This document shows, one piece after another, positions 1 to 10,439 of a DNA stretch of 64,000 nucleotides. The notes beneath the pieces are model-generated. The model made no database searches, was not told where the DNA came from, and worked only from the letters and a program-made list of their open reading frames with translations. The stretch comes from Nephrocerus scutellatus (lineage: Eukaryota > Arthropoda > Insecta > Diptera > Pipunculidae): assembly GCA_947095585.1 (NCBI GenBank), contig OX352761.1:62944882-63008881 (forward strand), written 5' to 3'. Each line of letters starts with the position of its first letter. The first letter of the stretch is position 1. A program made the position numbers and the translations under genes.

Positions 1-85
1 ACAAGTGAAAGAATAAAGATACCAATAGCAAGAGGTCGTGTTTTAATTATTGAATATTAGAAGAACTTAAAGTAAAAGCATAACA
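1..85 (+). repeat. Gypsy-3 5' LTR, 3' end only
   Basis: This stretch ends in AACA at 82-85 and is followed two bases later by a tRNA primer-binding-like TGGCGACGAG, the usual order LTR, short spacer, primer site, leader, gag. The LTR is cut by the left edge of the window, so its length and its pair cannot be assessed. The assignment rests on the primer site and the gag downstream. Confidence 0.5.
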
Positions 86-87
86 TT

Positions 88-105
88 TGGCGACGAGAAA
101 AATCA
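88..105 (+). promoter_or_regulatory. Gypsy-3 primer binding site
   Basis: The sequence starts TGGCGACGAGAA just after the LTR end. A TGG start, complementary to the CCA end of a tRNA, directly after an LTR is the hallmark of the minus-strand primer site of LTR retrotransposons. Gypsy-2 in this window has a very similar site (TGGCGACGAGGA, just below 16138), which supports the reading. The tRNA is not identified. Confidence 0.55.
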
Positions 106-212
106 AAAGTTTTTAAACTAGCAAAAACTTGTTCTATTACAAGTGTGTGATTCCGTTACTTAAATTGATAGCGTCGCGGCGGATTTGTATATAGCCGCCT
201 ACAGAGAGTCGT

Positions 213-574
213 ATGACGGAGGGAAAAGTTTTTGTAAAGCAAAGGGATGCAGCAGCGAAATTAATGATGATCGGCAACATTGAACCATATGTCTTAGGAG
301 ATAATTTTACGGAATATGCTGAACGTATGGATCATTTTTTTGAATTGAATGATGTAACAGAAGAAAAAAAAGTTTCATTTGTGGTGAAACGTATTCGATT
401 TTAAAGAAATTATTGCTACCAGAACAACCTTCAAAAAAGTCGTATGTGCAGATTACAGCCGTTCTAAAAAAACACTTTACACCTGATGTTAATGAAATTC
501 CGGAACGGTATAAGTTTCACAAAGAAGATCAAAAACCAGGACAATCGGTTGCGGAATATATTGTGCAGGTGCAG
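213..574 (+). pseudogene. Gypsy-3 gag, N-terminal fragment with a frameshift
   Basis: Two consecutive + frames (213-404, then about 407-574) together read like the N-terminal capsid region of K02A2.6-type Ty3/gypsy Gag proteins. The first holds a segment like IGNIEPYVLGDNFTEY and the second KSYVQITAVLKKHF and RYKFHKEDQKPGQSVAEYI. This is a structural protein and no enzymatic motif is expected. A break near 400 separates the frames. The match stops abruptly at 574-575, where minus-strand Gypsy-1 pol sequence begins, so the rest of gag and all of pol are missing. The family call comes from residue patterns, not a search. Confidence 0.65.
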
Positions 575-1782
575 TTCATTGTTCGGCTGCTAAAACAGAT
601 CGCTCGGTCTTCTCCTATTTTTCCTTGTGAAAGGACTGCTCCCATGGCAAAATCGCTTGCATCAGTTGTTATTAAGAATTCTTTACTGAAATCGGGGTAA
701 GCTAAAACTGGTGCTTTAGTTAGTTTATTTTTGAGTGTTCGAAATGCCTCATCACAGTGTGCATCCCATTTGAAAACAGTATTCTTTTTTAATAAGTTGG
801 TTAAAGGTTTTGTTATCTTCGCAAAGTTTGGGATAAAGCGTCTGTAATAACCAGCTAAACCTAAAAATGACTTGATATCTTTAGATTTCTTTGGTACCGG
901 ATATGTTTTGACTGATTTTATTTTATCTGTATCTGGGCTAATACCATCTTTTGAAATAACATGTCCTAAGTATAATAACTCTCTTTTAATAAAATTACAT
1001 TTCTCGGGTTGCAGTTTCAGACTATTGCTTCGCAGTCTGTCAAATATTTTTAACAATTTCTTGTTGTGTTCCTTAAGATCATAACCGTAGATAACTATAT
1101 CGTCCATGTATACGAAACAGTCGATACCCTGTAGTCCAATTAAAACATTATTCATTGTGCGCTGAAAAGTAGCCGGTGCATTTTTGAGACCGAAAGGCAT
1201 ACGGTTGTACTCGTAATGGCCAAAAGGAGTACTGAAAGCTGTTTTCTCCTGATCTCTTTCGTCCACTTTTATCTGGTGAAACCCATTGGCTAGGTCCAGT
1301 GTACTAAAGTATTTTGCTCTGCCTAATTGATCCAATATGTCGGTAATGTTTGGTAGTGGATAACTATCACCGATAGTTATGTTATTCAGTTTCCTGAAGT
1401 CAACAACCACCCTCCAACGTTTTTTACCATTGCTATCTGGTTTCTTGGGCACAAGTAGAAGTGGTGAATTCCAAGGGCTGCAACTAGGTTTTATAATGTT
1501 ATCGTTCAACATTTCTTTAACTTGGTGTTGTATCTCTTCCTTCTGGGATTCAGGTAATCTGTATGGCTTAATAAAAATCGGTGCTTCAGAATTCGTAATA
1601 ATTCGGTGTTTAGTTCTGTCAGTATAACTTAGATGATCACCTTCCAAAAAAAATATGTCATTATATTCACGGCATATATTTTTAATTGACTTATTTTCTT
1701 CTTCATTACAGTGATCTAAATTCAGCATTGACTCTAATTTTAATAACCTTTTCTTTATTGGGTCTTTAGAGGCATCCATTTC
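575..1782 (-). pseudogene. Partial second copy of Gypsy-1 pol (RT and RNase H start)
   Basis: This is a 1,208-bp copy of 4447-5653, with only a few differences seen by eye. The minus frame is open from 1785 through the reverse transcriptase palm, with a YMDD catalytic box and RNase H beginning at TTDASDFAMG. It is cut at 575 where it meets the Gypsy-3 gag fragment, and at 1782 the two copies diverge in mid-codon. The copy keeps a T near 1643 that is missing near 5513, so its frame is intact where the longer copy is frameshifted. It could be a local duplication, a template-switch product or an assembly effect. Confidence 0.85.
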
Positions 1783-1925
1783 CATTTTTTTTTATGTAAT
1801 CACATATGACATAAAAAATTAGAATAATTAATTATTGTAGTGAATGATATTCAAACATAGATCATATAATTATTTTATAATTAATTATCATATAATTACG
1901 AGTGTAAAGGTTTTTTTCTCGTTAA
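1783..1925 (-). other. AT-rich Gypsy-1 3' non-coding remnant
   Basis: A very AT-rich stretch downstream, on the minus strand, of the env-like stop near 1926. A purine-rich run (CGAGAAAAAAACC on minus, about 1909-1921) sits where a polypurine tract would be expected. No sequence like the 8456-8876 LTR follows it, so the 3' LTR of Gypsy-1 appears to be lost, with the partial pol copy abutting instead. Confidence 0.4.
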
Positions 1926-2678
1926 ATTTTTAAAACGAATTTAGATGTTTCGCGACCTTCATTAGTCTGATCGCTAGTTACCATTTCAGTGGTATTTGAT
2001 TCTTGTGGAGGTAGTCGTTGGTTTAGTTTCAACGCTTTATACTTTTTTATTATTATTATGATTATAACGGAAATGATCATAAGGTAAATTAACCCATAAT
2101 GATGAATGTTGTGTATATTGAAACTTTCAAGGTCTGTTTTTTCTGTGTTTTTTAAATCTTTTATTTGTTTGGACAGTGTGTCTAAGTCTTTTGAGTCAGA
2201 GTTTCGTATTAGTTACTTCAGGAAGGAGAATTTCATTCGTGTGTTTTTGTAAGAATGAATTTGAAATATTAATAGGGGGTATGTAGAAATTATTCAGTGA
2301 TGATGTTTTGAAATAGGAATTTCTTATAGTCAAGTCCGTTGATTTGATATAACATTCGTCTGTTAGTTCTATGGTGCCTGTATTTATAAAGGTGTGGGGA
2401 GAGATTTTGTTTGGACAAATTTCATCTATTTCGTATTTGTCAAGTGTTGAAAATAACCATTTGTTTTGTTGTTCCAGTTGGGTCCAAATAGTAGTCAGTT
2501 GTGTTTCTCTCAGTTCGCAAATATGTGGTAAAGTTTTGGGTTTTTGAAAAAGTAAGACAGCACAAGGCTGATTTGTTGATCTTGTAGTAAATACCGGATG
2601 TACTGCTTGGCATAAATATGTCTTTTCGTGAGTTTGTTTACATTTTTATATTATTTAATTAAGAGAATTTGTGAATTT
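1926..2678 (-). pseudogene. Gypsy-1 env-like remnant
   Basis: The region lies directly downstream of pol, where insect errantivirus-type gypsy elements carry env. Near its 3' end a minus frame of about 78 codons runs to a stop near 1926 and contains a strongly hydrophobic stretch (about 2040-2090) followed by a Lys-rich turn and a hydrophilic tail, as in a C-terminal membrane anchor with cytoplasmic tail. Upstream the frame is interrupted, and no open frame of 60 codons remains. The region is also shorter than a normal env. The call rests on position and the membrane segment; it is a decayed remnant. Confidence 0.55.
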
Positions 2679-5513
2679 TTAATCGAAAAAATGCTTAAGA
2701 TGGTTATTGTGTACGAGCTTTGTTTTATTTTTGATTCTGATAACACTGTTTTCGTTTGATATAATTTTTGTTACTTCGTATGGTCCTTCCCATAATGAAG
2801 ACAGCTTATTTTTTCGCGTGTGGTTACATAAAAGTACTCTATCACCTACATTGAATTGTTTATACACAGTTGATTTGTCATAATATTTTTTAGCGTTGTC
2901 TTTCCTTTTGATAATTTCTTCCCTGGCTATTTGATAACCGTGTTGAAGTCGTGCTTTTATTTCATTTGCATAGTTCTCGTAGTTATAGCTAACATTAGGT
3001 CTTTGTTCCAAAATAGAAGGTATTTTTGCAGGATACCCGTATAATAGTTCGTAAGGAGTGTACCCTGTGCTGCTGTGGGTTGTGGTATTGTATACAAACA
3101 TGGCATAAGGAATCCATGTGTCCCAAGTTAATGGATCTTTATTAACATAATGCCTAAGAAATTCTGCTAAGGTACGGTGACTTCGTTCTAGCGCTCCGTT
3201 AGTTTGGGGGTGATAAGGGGTTGTGTTAATTTTTCTAACCTTAAGGAGTTTACATACTTCTTTAAATAAATTACTCAAAAAGTTCGTGCCTTCTGCATTT
3301 GGTAACGGGTATGCCTCTGAATATTTTGTTAGGTCGTCTTGAAATGTTAAGATGTATTTATTTCCGTTGTGACTTAAGGGTAGGGGTCCTACTATGTCTA
3401 GTGCTATTCTTTCAAAAGGTGTGGAGCTTGTTGTTGTAAGTTTCATTGGTATGGGTGGATTTCGTTTGCTTTTATTTAGTTGGCAAGAGGTGCACTTTTT
3501 AATATAATTTTTAATGTCTGAGTTCATTGTAGGCCAGTAATATTTTGATTTTATGCGTTTTAATGTTCGTTGGATGCCTTGGTCTCCTCCGAGTGGTGAG
3601 TCATGATATTGTATTAAAATCTCTAAAATGTCTTTTTCGTCATCTAAATGTATTGTGTCATCAATAAAAAGAGAAATGTCAGCACTTTGGTTGCAATATA
3701 TGTCTTCTAATAAATGTTTAAACTCATTTTTGGCTTCAAATTCAAGTTTTGGAATTGAAAACTCGATTTTACGATAGTCTTTTGACATAAGAATGTCGTG
3801 AATCACCTTTAGTGTCGCTTTAGTCGTATTTTTGTCTGTGTTTGTTCGAAAGGGTATGGGTAAAGTAGTGCAAAAAAAATCGGTTTTTCCATTTGAAAAG
3901 GTTTCTATTTGTGCTATGGAAGGTTTAATAAACTTTTCATCAAGGGTTTTAAGAATAAATTCGTCAGGTGACGATACTAAAGGTAAAATTATTATCTTTG
4001 GTTCTGGATCGTTGTTGGCGAAGATCGACTTTCTTTTTTCTATTATTCTAAAATTTTGATTGTTTCTGTTTGTTTCGGAGCTATTTCCAAAATTGTTATC
4101 CTCATTAACCTTTTCCGAAAGAATTCGTTGCTTTTTAGCATGAGATCTGGTTAAAACCATCACGTTATTGCCTTCTATTTCACTTTCCCTTATACGACTA
4201 AGAGCATCCGCATTATCATTGTATTTACCAGGTTTGTATAAAATTTGATAGTCATATTCGTCTAATAGGATTCTCCAACGAGCAAGTCTTGATGTAGGAT
4301 CCTTTAAGTTTAATAGCCATACTAAAGGTCGATGGTCTGTGATTATCGAAAACTTGCGGCCATATATGTAAGATCGGAATTGTTTTACTGCGTATACTAT
4401 GGCTAACAATTCCTTTTCTGTAGTGCTGTACTTTGTTTCTGCTAAATTCATTGTTCGGCTGCTAAAACAGATCGCTCGGTCTTCTCCTATTTTTCCTTGT
4501 GAAAGGACTGCTCCCATGGCAAAATCGCTTGCATCAGTTGTTATTAAGAATTCTTTACTGAAATCGGGGTAAGCTAAAACTGGTGCTTTAGTTAGTTTAT
4601 TTTTGAGTGTTCGAAATGCCTCATCACAGTGTGCATCCCATTTGAAAACAGTATTCTTTTTTAATAAGTTGGTTAAAGGTTTTGTTATCTTCGCAAAGTT
4701 TGGGATAAAGCGTCTGTAATAACCAGCTAAACCTAAAAATGACTTGATATCTTTAGATTTCTTTGGTACCGGATATGTTTTGACTGATTTTATTTTATCT
4801 GTATCTGGGCTAATACCATCTTTTGAAATAACATGTCCTAAGTATAATAACTCTCTTTTAATAAAATTACATTTCTCGGGTTGCAGTTTCAGACTATTGC
4901 TTCGCAGTCTGTCAAATATTTTTAACAATTTTTCGTTGTGTTCCTTAAGATCATAACCGTAGATAACTATATCGTCCATGTATACGAAACAGTCGATACC
5001 CTGTAGTCCAATTAAAACATTATTCATTGTGCGCTGAAAAGTAGCCGGTGCATTTTTGAGACCGAAAGGCATACGGTTGTACTCGTAATGGCCAAAAGGA
5101 GTACTGAAAGCTGTTTTCTCCTGATCTCTTTCGTCCACTTTTATCTGGTGAAACCCATTGGCTAGGTCCAGTGTACTAAAGTATTTTGCTCTGCCTAATT
5201 GATCCAATATGTCGGTAATGTTTGGTAGTGGATAACTATCACCGATAGTTATGTTATTCAGTTTCCTGAAGTCAACAACCACCCTCCAACGTTTTTTACC
5301 ATTGCTATCTGGTTTCTTGGGCACAAGTAGAAGTGGTGAATTCCAAGGGCTGCAACTAGGTTTTATAATGTTATCGTTCAACATTTCTTTAACTTGGTGT
5401 TGTATCTCTTCCTTCTGGGATTCAGGTAATCTGTATGGCTTAATAAAAATCGGTGCTTCAGAATTCGTAATAATTCGGTGTTTAGTTCTGTCAGTATAAC
5501 TTAGATGATCACC
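2679..5513 (-). pseudogene. pol: Gypsy-1 pol: RT, RNase H and integrase
   Basis: A minus frame of about 900 codons covers three enzymes. Counting from the Met at 5384, reverse transcriptase has YMDD at residues 135-138, RNase H has its first Asp at about 284 (TTDAS), and integrase begins near 590. The residues resemble 17.6/297-type errantivirus polyproteins. Integrase shows defects: the second His of the zinc-binding HHCC motif is Asp (about 602), and residues run from EAYPLPNAE straight into GTNFLSN near 699, so the stretch holding the second catalytic Asp is missing in frame. The first Asp (about 664) and the Glu (about 734) remain. A lost base near 5513 separates this part from the upstream part of pol. 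Confidence 0.88.
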
Positions 5514-6046
5514 TCCAAAAAAAATATGTCATTATATTCACGGCATATATTTTTAATTGACTTATTTTCTTCTTCATTACAGTGATCTAAATTCAGCATT
5601 GACTCTAATTTTAATAACCTTTTCTTTATTGGGTCTTTAGAGGCATCCATTTCAATAATGTCGAAAGCGTCTAATGCATTCCATTCATATTTAAGTTCAT
5701 TTAAATTGATTTCAATCTCCTTTTCCGATGTGTTCATTAACAAAATGTTTACCTTTTCTTGTTCTGGTCTTACCAATGTCTCTGCCAGATAAACGTCAGG
5801 ACTAACTTGCTTTTTAAATATAATAGCGTCTTCTTTGTAGGGGAATGGGATTTCTGTTAGTTGTTCACACCTAGGTTTTAGGGTCACAAATCGCTGCTCA
5901 GAAACAATTGCGTCGCATGAAGTTGTGTTACGGTTATCCTTTTTCTTAAGATTTCGATTTCCAAAAGCGGTTTTTTTCTGATTTTTTAAGGTGGTAGATC
6001 GTTGCTCGTAAGCTATAGTATCGTGATGGTTGTGGCATTCGTCCAC
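5514..6046 (-). pseudogene. Gypsy-1 pol, upstream part before RT
   Basis: This minus frame covers the linker between protease and reverse transcriptase, ending in a segment shared with the partial copy at 1640-1782 (EMDASKDPIKKRLLKLES). It runs out of frame near 5513 in a CC/A8 run where the partial copy has one more T. The frame has no ATG at its upstream end (the first usable codon is GTG), as expected for a pol segment normally made by frameshifting. The protease lies upstream in another frame. Confidence 0.75.
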
Positions 6047-6165
6047 TTTTGACGTGCTTTCATACCGATTTTTACGATCACCTTTTATATCACCCGTAGG
6101 TAGTACCCTTTTATCAGGTAAGAATTTTATTTAATTATTTTGAAAATTTTTAGGTTGATTTGGAC

Positions 6166-6705
6166 CTATATTTGCTGGAGTTTGGTTTTTATTGTGTAAA
6201 TAGCGTTATTTTTTAAATTAAAGCTTAAATTTCGTTTGGAATAATCAATTTTACACCCATATTTAGTGAAAAAATCGTTTCCTAATATACCATCGTAATG
6301 TAAATGAACATTGTTGGTTAAAACATGGAAAGTGTGCTTAAAAGAAATAAATTCTGCATCTGAATCGAATTCTATAGAACCCACAATTGTGCCAAGAGTG
6401 TCCATACGATCACCGGCAATCGTTGATATAGTGCACTTTTGTTTTTTCGGTGAGTTGTTAAGCAGATTTATAAAAGCAGCGGAATTTTTTAAAAGACTGA
6501 CCTGAGCGCCTGTATCGATTAATAAATTTAGAAATCTTTTTTCAGATGGACTAAATAAAACTCTTATCACAGGTTCTTTGTATTGCGCACAAAATGAAAT
6601 ATCAAGTCTTACTGGTGTTTGTGTATTTCGGCAGTCGTTTTGAATTGGGAAGGAATGCTGCCTTCCTTCCCCGATTGCTCGTTTTTTGCTTGCGAGTTGC
6701 AACAA
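6166..6705 (-). CDS. Gypsy-1 retroviral-type aspartic protease
   Basis: The frame contains LLIDTGAQVSLL, the active-site D-T-G loop of retropepsins, and later GILGNDFF, the hydrophobic flap-distal motif usual in gypsy proteases. The enzyme would cleave Gag and Pol in the particle. The frame overlaps the end of gag (6609-6705) in a different register, as when protease is reached by ribosomal frameshifting; no ATG opens it. A stop at 6166 separates it from pol, which lies in another frame, so a single Gag-Pro-Pol fusion could not be made without further frame changes. Confidence 0.75.
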   Translation of the reverse strand: MLQLASKKRAIGEGRQHSFPIQNDCRNTQTPVRLDISFCAQYKEPVIRVLFSPSEKRFLNLLIDTGAQVSLLKNSAAFINLLNNSPKKQKCTISTIAGDRMDTLGTIVGSIEFDSDAEFISFKHTFHVLTNNVHLHYDGILGNDFFTKYGCKIDYSKRNLSFNLKNNAIYTIKTKLQQI

Positions 6706-7622
6706 TAATGTGGTTCCGTTGTCGCATATCTTAGATCGTGACTATTGTTATTGCATTTATTTTCACGGAAAGGATTAAATTGCTGTGAGTGAGATGTGCG
6801 GGGAGTTTGATCTTGAGGTCGCGGATTCCTTTGTACCTCGTTTCTTTTCCGCGTCCAGCATTCTTGATATGAGTGATTAGACTTATTGCAATAACTACAA
6901 ATTAAACGTTGTACCTCCTTTTTTATATTTTTCGGGATAAAATTTGGGAAACTTTTGTTTCGAAAACACATTTCAGACGTATGACCTGCTTTCTTGCAAG
7001 TATTGCAGAATATGTGTTCATTTGACTGTGTGTAACGTCCAGTCGTCCTAACAGTTTGTCTAGCTAAATTCAAACGCAGAGATTGCTCATGGGCATAGTG
7101 CGTGGCCTGTTTCATATCCCTTATTGCTCGTGCCTTTACGAGAATTTTAAGGTCATGATTTACTAATCCATCCTCAAATGCGTTGATTACTAGTCGTTCG
7201 TTTTCAGTAACTAGGAATTTTCTTACGTTTTCATCGGTTATTTGGGAGTAGGTTGAGGAATTTAGCGCGTTGAACAGGTCAATTAGTCTTTCACCAAATT
7301 CTTGGACTGTTTCTCTGCTAGTTTGCTTAGCTTGAGAAATTTCTCCTTGGATTGAACTTCGAGAGCGGTCATCTTTAAAATGGCTCTCTAATTCTTTAAC
7401 TAGTTCCGACCATGTGGTTACATTTCGATATTGAATAATATCGAATGCTTTCCCATGCAATTTCGTTTTTGCAATTTCCAGAAATAGTTGCGTTTCTACT
7501 TCAGACTTTGTATGCGCAAAAATAGTTTTACAACATGATACATATTTATTCAATTTACCTGGAGTTCCGTCGAACTCTGGTATTAAATTATATGCATCTG
7601 ACATGGTAATTGTAACTTCCAT
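6609..7622 (-). CDS. gag: Gypsy-1 Gag with two zinc knuckles
   Basis: An open minus frame of 337 codons starts at an ATG (7622). The N-terminal two thirds are an alpha-rich capsid-like region with Trp and acidic/basic patches. Two CCHC zinc knuckles follow at about residues 207-220 (CNTCKKAGHTSEMC) and 240-253 (CSYCNKSNHSYQEC), which bind genomic RNA during packaging. A basic, Asn/Gln-rich tail follows. The length is normal for gypsy Gag. This is the only intact LTR-element gene in the window. Its 3' end overlaps the protease frame by 97 bases. Confidence 0.85.
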   Translation of the reverse strand: MEVTITMSDAYNLIPEFDGTPGKLNKYVSCCKTIFAHTKSEVETQLFLEIAKTKLHGKAFDIIQYRNVTTWSELVKELESHFKDDRSRSSIQGEISQAKQTSRETVQEFGERLIDLFNALNSSTYSQITDENVRKFLVTENERLVINAFEDGLVNHDLKILVKARAIRDMKQATHYAHEQSLRLNLARQTVRTTGRYTQSNEHIFCNTCKKAGHTSEMCFRNKSFPNFIPKNIKKEVQRLICSYCNKSNHSYQECWTRKRNEVQRNPRPQDQTPRTSHSQQFNPFRENKCNNNSHDLRYATTEPHYCCNSQAKNEQSGKEGSIPSQFKTTAEIHKHQ

Positions 7623-8437
7623 TGTAGGAGTTTTAGGAGTCAGGAAGGGATAGCACTGAAAAGGTAACTCTTCGAACAGATTAACTGTCCTTAAACGATT
7701 ACGCGTAAAAATTTTGAAGAATTCTTAAACTTTCGACCGTGAGCGAAACTTACGCGAACGAGAATAACCCTTTACACTTTACAAGGTATTTTATACGAGA
7801 ATATAGCCTTTTTTTTAAATTATATATAAAAATATTAATATATTAAAATATGAAATATAAGGAAAAAATTTTTCGATTTTGTTTTGTTTTTATTGATTGT
7901 TTTTTTTATATAATAAAAATTTTTTGTATTTACCCTGAATTAAATTTTTTTAAAAAACCCCTTTTTTTTACTTATGATGGATGCTGAGGCTGTTGATGCT
8001 GGTGCTAATTGTGGTGGTTTTGAAGATGCCGGTGCTGTCCGCCCCCTAGTTTGGCGGGTGCTGTTTTTTTTCTTGATGAAAATTTTCTGCCGTTGTTGAT
8101 GGTGTTGCTAATGCTGGTGCCAGGTAGGCTTCGCGCCCTAAAGTTGATATTACGACCTGGTCTTTTCTTTTTTATCACTGCCCAAACTTTGCCTCCGGCG
8201 TCCACTTGGGAGTTCGCCAGGTCTTACTATCTTGGGTCTTCTGCACTTTTTTTTTAGCACTTTTTTTTTATACCCTGTTGTAGCCGGGTTTGACGCTTTA
8301 TAAGGATTACACTTTCACTTTATGTTATCACTTTTTTTTTAACTTCCCCTGTTGTGGCCGGGTTTTACGCCTTATACTTTTTTGCTGTATTTTTATTTAA
8401 TTAATTTTAATTTTAATTTTTTTTTTTTATTTGGTGT
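7623..8437 (-). other. Gypsy-1 untranslated leader
   Basis: About 815 bases lie between the primer site and the gag ATG, long for a gypsy leader. The part at 7800-7960 is very AT-rich with poly-T runs on +. A more GC-rich part at 7975-8260 has no recognisable coding content. Two diverged direct repeats of about 40 bases, each reading CCTGTTGT(A/G)GCCGGGTTT(G/T)ACGC on + and flanked by T-runs, lie near 8272-8302 and 8346-8376. They could be packaging or translation-control structure; that is a guess. Confidence 0.5.
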
Positions 8438-8455
8438 ATCCCACCGCTGCCACCA
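8438..8455 (-). promoter_or_regulatory. Gypsy-1 primer binding site
   Basis: On the minus strand the 18 bases begin TGGTGGCAGCGG and directly follow an LTR-like end (CAAAAT). The TGG start is complementary to a tRNA CCA end. The next bases would pair with a tRNA ending in CCGCTGCCACCA, possibly a leucine type; I cannot confirm which tRNA. Confidence 0.6.
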
Positions 8456-8876
8456 ATTTTGTTACGCACAGGCTCCCCGTGGTTTCACGTAGAGAAGAGG
8501 GAGTGTGCGGGCGAGTTGAATGTTAAATTAAACACAAGTTTAAGTTTAATTTTATATATTCTTTTATAATTTATTTATAAATATATTGTTACTTAAAAGT
8601 TATGTGTTGTTGGTGATGTGTTTAAACTTCAACTGCCGCGCTTAGTAATCGCAGCAGTGGTCTTTTATAATATTTTGGATGGATCGACCAACCAATGTGA
8701 TTGGTTGGTTGCGATCCACCAATGGAACGACAGCATCGTGTGCATGAACAAGGGTTCAATACACAAATACGACTGCAAGCATAGAACACACACAGTCGAC
8801 CTGCGACATCTGTTTCCCTTCTGCAGTCGAGCAACTTAACGGTCGCCTTAGAATTGCCCTCCTGCTGATATTACTA
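8456..8876 (-). repeat. Gypsy-1 5' LTR, outer end cut by mariner copy 1
   Basis: This lies directly before the primer site in the order expected for a 5' LTR on minus. It contains AT-rich, promoter-like sequence, including TATAAAAG on minus at 8669-8662, and an AATAAA-like run near 8575. A mariner inserted at the TA at 8875-8876, so the outer end may be at 8874 or may continue after 10181. No second LTR was found at the 3' side for comparison, so the boundary is approximate. Confidence 0.6.
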
Positions 8877-10179
8877 AAGGGTGTTTTTTAGGAGGTTTGT
8901 TTTTCCGATAGATGTCGTTTTATTTTATGACAGTTGTTTTGACAGCTCAAAGTATCATTTCTACTCAGTATTGTTTGGCAAATCATTATGAATAGGTTAA
9001 CTCCAGAACAACGTTTTCAAATCGTGGAAATTTATTTTCAAAATCAGTGTTCAATTAAAAATGTTTATAGAGCACTTCGCGAATTTTATGGTGCACATAA
9101 TCGTCCGTCAGAGACCACCATAAAGAACGTAATTACCAAATTTCGGTCTACATTCACTCTTTTGGATGCCAAGCCACCGACAAGAATGAGAAGAGTTCGT
9201 ACAGAAGAAAATATTGCTGTCGTTGAGGCCAGTGTCGAAGAAAACGACAATTTATCGATTCGTCGTTGTGCTCAGCAAATTGGACTTTGTCCATCGACTT
9301 TATGGAAAATTTTACGTAAAGATTTGGGTTTGGTGCCATACAAAATTCAATTGGTGCAAGAATTAAAGCCACACGACCATCGTTTGCGCCGTGAATTCAG
9401 TGATTGGTCGTTAAATCAATTGAACGAAGATCCATTTTTTTACCGTAAAATTCTCTTCAGTGATGAGGCGCATTTTTTGTTAAATGGATACGTCAACAAA
9501 CAAAATTGTCGCATTTGGAGCAAAGATAATCCACACGCCGTTCAAGAATTACCAATGCATCCTGATAAATGTACTGTTTGGTGCGGTCTATGGGCTGGTG
9601 GGATCATCGGTCCATATTTCTTTAAAAATGAGGAAGGACGACGCGTTACCGTGAATGGAAATCGATACAGAACCATGTTAAATGAGTTTTTGTTGTCAAA
9701 TCTTGAAGATATGGATATGGATGAAATGTGGTTTCAACAAGATGGTGCCACTTGCCATACAGCACGTGAAACAATCGACTTATTGAAAGAAACTTTCAAC
9801 GACAACATTATTTCGAGAAATGGTCCGGTGAATTGGCCTCCGCGTTCGTGCGATTTGACGCCACTCGATTACTTTTTGTGGGGATACGTGAAGTCATTGG
9901 TTTATGTGGATAAACCTCAATCGATTGACGCTTTGGAAACCAATATTCAACGTGTCATTGCTGACATACGCCCTCAAATGCTTGAAAAAGTGCTGGAAAA
10001 TTGGACCTCCAGAATGACATTTGTGAAAAATAGTCGTGGTAGCCATATGCCAGAAATTGTGTTTAAATGTTAAATGCCAAAAAATTATCTACCAAATAAA
10101 AAAAAATTTTGGTCATTTCATAATTTTATATGTGTTTTATTCAAAAAAAAAATCGGCAACCTCTTAAAAAAACACCCGT
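8877..10179 (+). mobile_element. Mariner-like element, copy 1
   Basis: A 1,303-bp element flanked by TA (8875-8876 and 10180-10181). The 5' end starts AAGGGTGTTTTTTAGGAGG and the inverted 3' end starts ACGGGTGTTTTTTTAAGAGG, imperfect terminal repeats of about 24 bases; the 5' repeat has one T fewer than copies 2 and 3. It carries one intact transposase gene. It inserted into the Gypsy-1 LTR region and is near-identical to the copies at 28688 and 38812. Confidence 0.93.
8988..10073 (+). CDS. Mariner-like transposase, copy 1 (361 aa)
   Basis: Cut-and-paste transposase of the Tc1/mariner superfamily. Two helix-turn-helix regions (about residues 5-55 and 85-112) should bind the terminal repeats. 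The DDE/D catalytic core shows D159 (ILFSDEAHF), D252 (WFQQDGATCHTA) and D289 (PPRSCDLTPLDYFLWGY). There are 36 residues between the second and third Asp, more than the 34 of classical mariner. The frame is complete from the ATG. Residue 94 is Cys here and Arg in copies 2 and 3. The leader reads AGTATC where the others read AGTGGC, so the in-frame GTG upstream is absent; the ATG is therefore the real start. Confidence 0.93.
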   Translation: MNRLTPEQRFQIVEIYFQNQCSIKNVYRALREFYGAHNRPSETTIKNVITKFRSTFTLLDAKPPTRMRRVRTEENIAVVEASVEENDNLSIRRCAQQIGLCPSTLWKILRKDLGLVPYKIQLVQELKPHDHRLRREFSDWSLNQLNEDPFFYRKILFSDEAHFLLNGYVNKQNCRIWSKDNPHAVQELPMHPDKCTVWCGLWAGGIIGPYFFKNEEGRRVTVNGNRYRTMLNEFLLSNLEDMDMDEMWFQQDGATCHTARETIDLLKETFNDNIISRNGPVNWPPRSCDLTPLDYFLWGYVKSLVYVDKPQSIDALETNIQRVIADIRPQMLEKVLENWTSRMTFVKNSRGSHMPEIVFKC

Positions 10180-10181
10180 TA

Positions 10182-10439
10182 TTTCGTAATATCTGCATGT
10201 GCACCAACTGTTTCTTGGTATCGTATCGGAGTTTATGAGCTGCGTGCTGTGCTCGAAACTCGAGATGAATAAAGGATCAAAAGTGCCTTTATCACATCTC
10301 GATCGGTTTCTAATTACAAACACCAGCCATCCGTACGTACTATACAGGTTAGTGGTGGATGTGAATTCGGAAATTCGGTATACGAGTATACTGGCAATGT
10401 GACAGGCTGTGCCGATCATAAAATAAGTAATTTATGGAA
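10182..10439. other. Unassigned sequence between mariner copy 1 and the copia remnant
   Basis: The first bases may be the outer end of the Gypsy-1 LTR displaced by the mariner. The rest may be decayed upstream copia sequence, but no frame of this stretch is convincing. Confidence 0.3.

Larger units (their letters stand above)
1783..8876 (-). mobile_element. Gypsy-1, errantivirus-like LTR retrotransposon
   Basis: The element reads on minus: 5' LTR, primer site, leader, gag, protease, pol, env-like remnant, 3' non-coding, then truncation. Gene order plus the 17.6/297-like pol place it with insect errantivirus-type gypsy elements. It is defective: pol is frameshifted near 5513, integrase lacks one catalytic region, env is decayed and the 3' LTR is missing. 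The open gag and the near identity of the partial pol copy suggest a fairly young family. Confidence 0.8.

Noticed and set aside
8005..8257. Overlapping short frames on both strands in the Gypsy-1 leader
   Set aside because: The GC-richer leader stays open by chance. Neither strand gives a recognisable protein.
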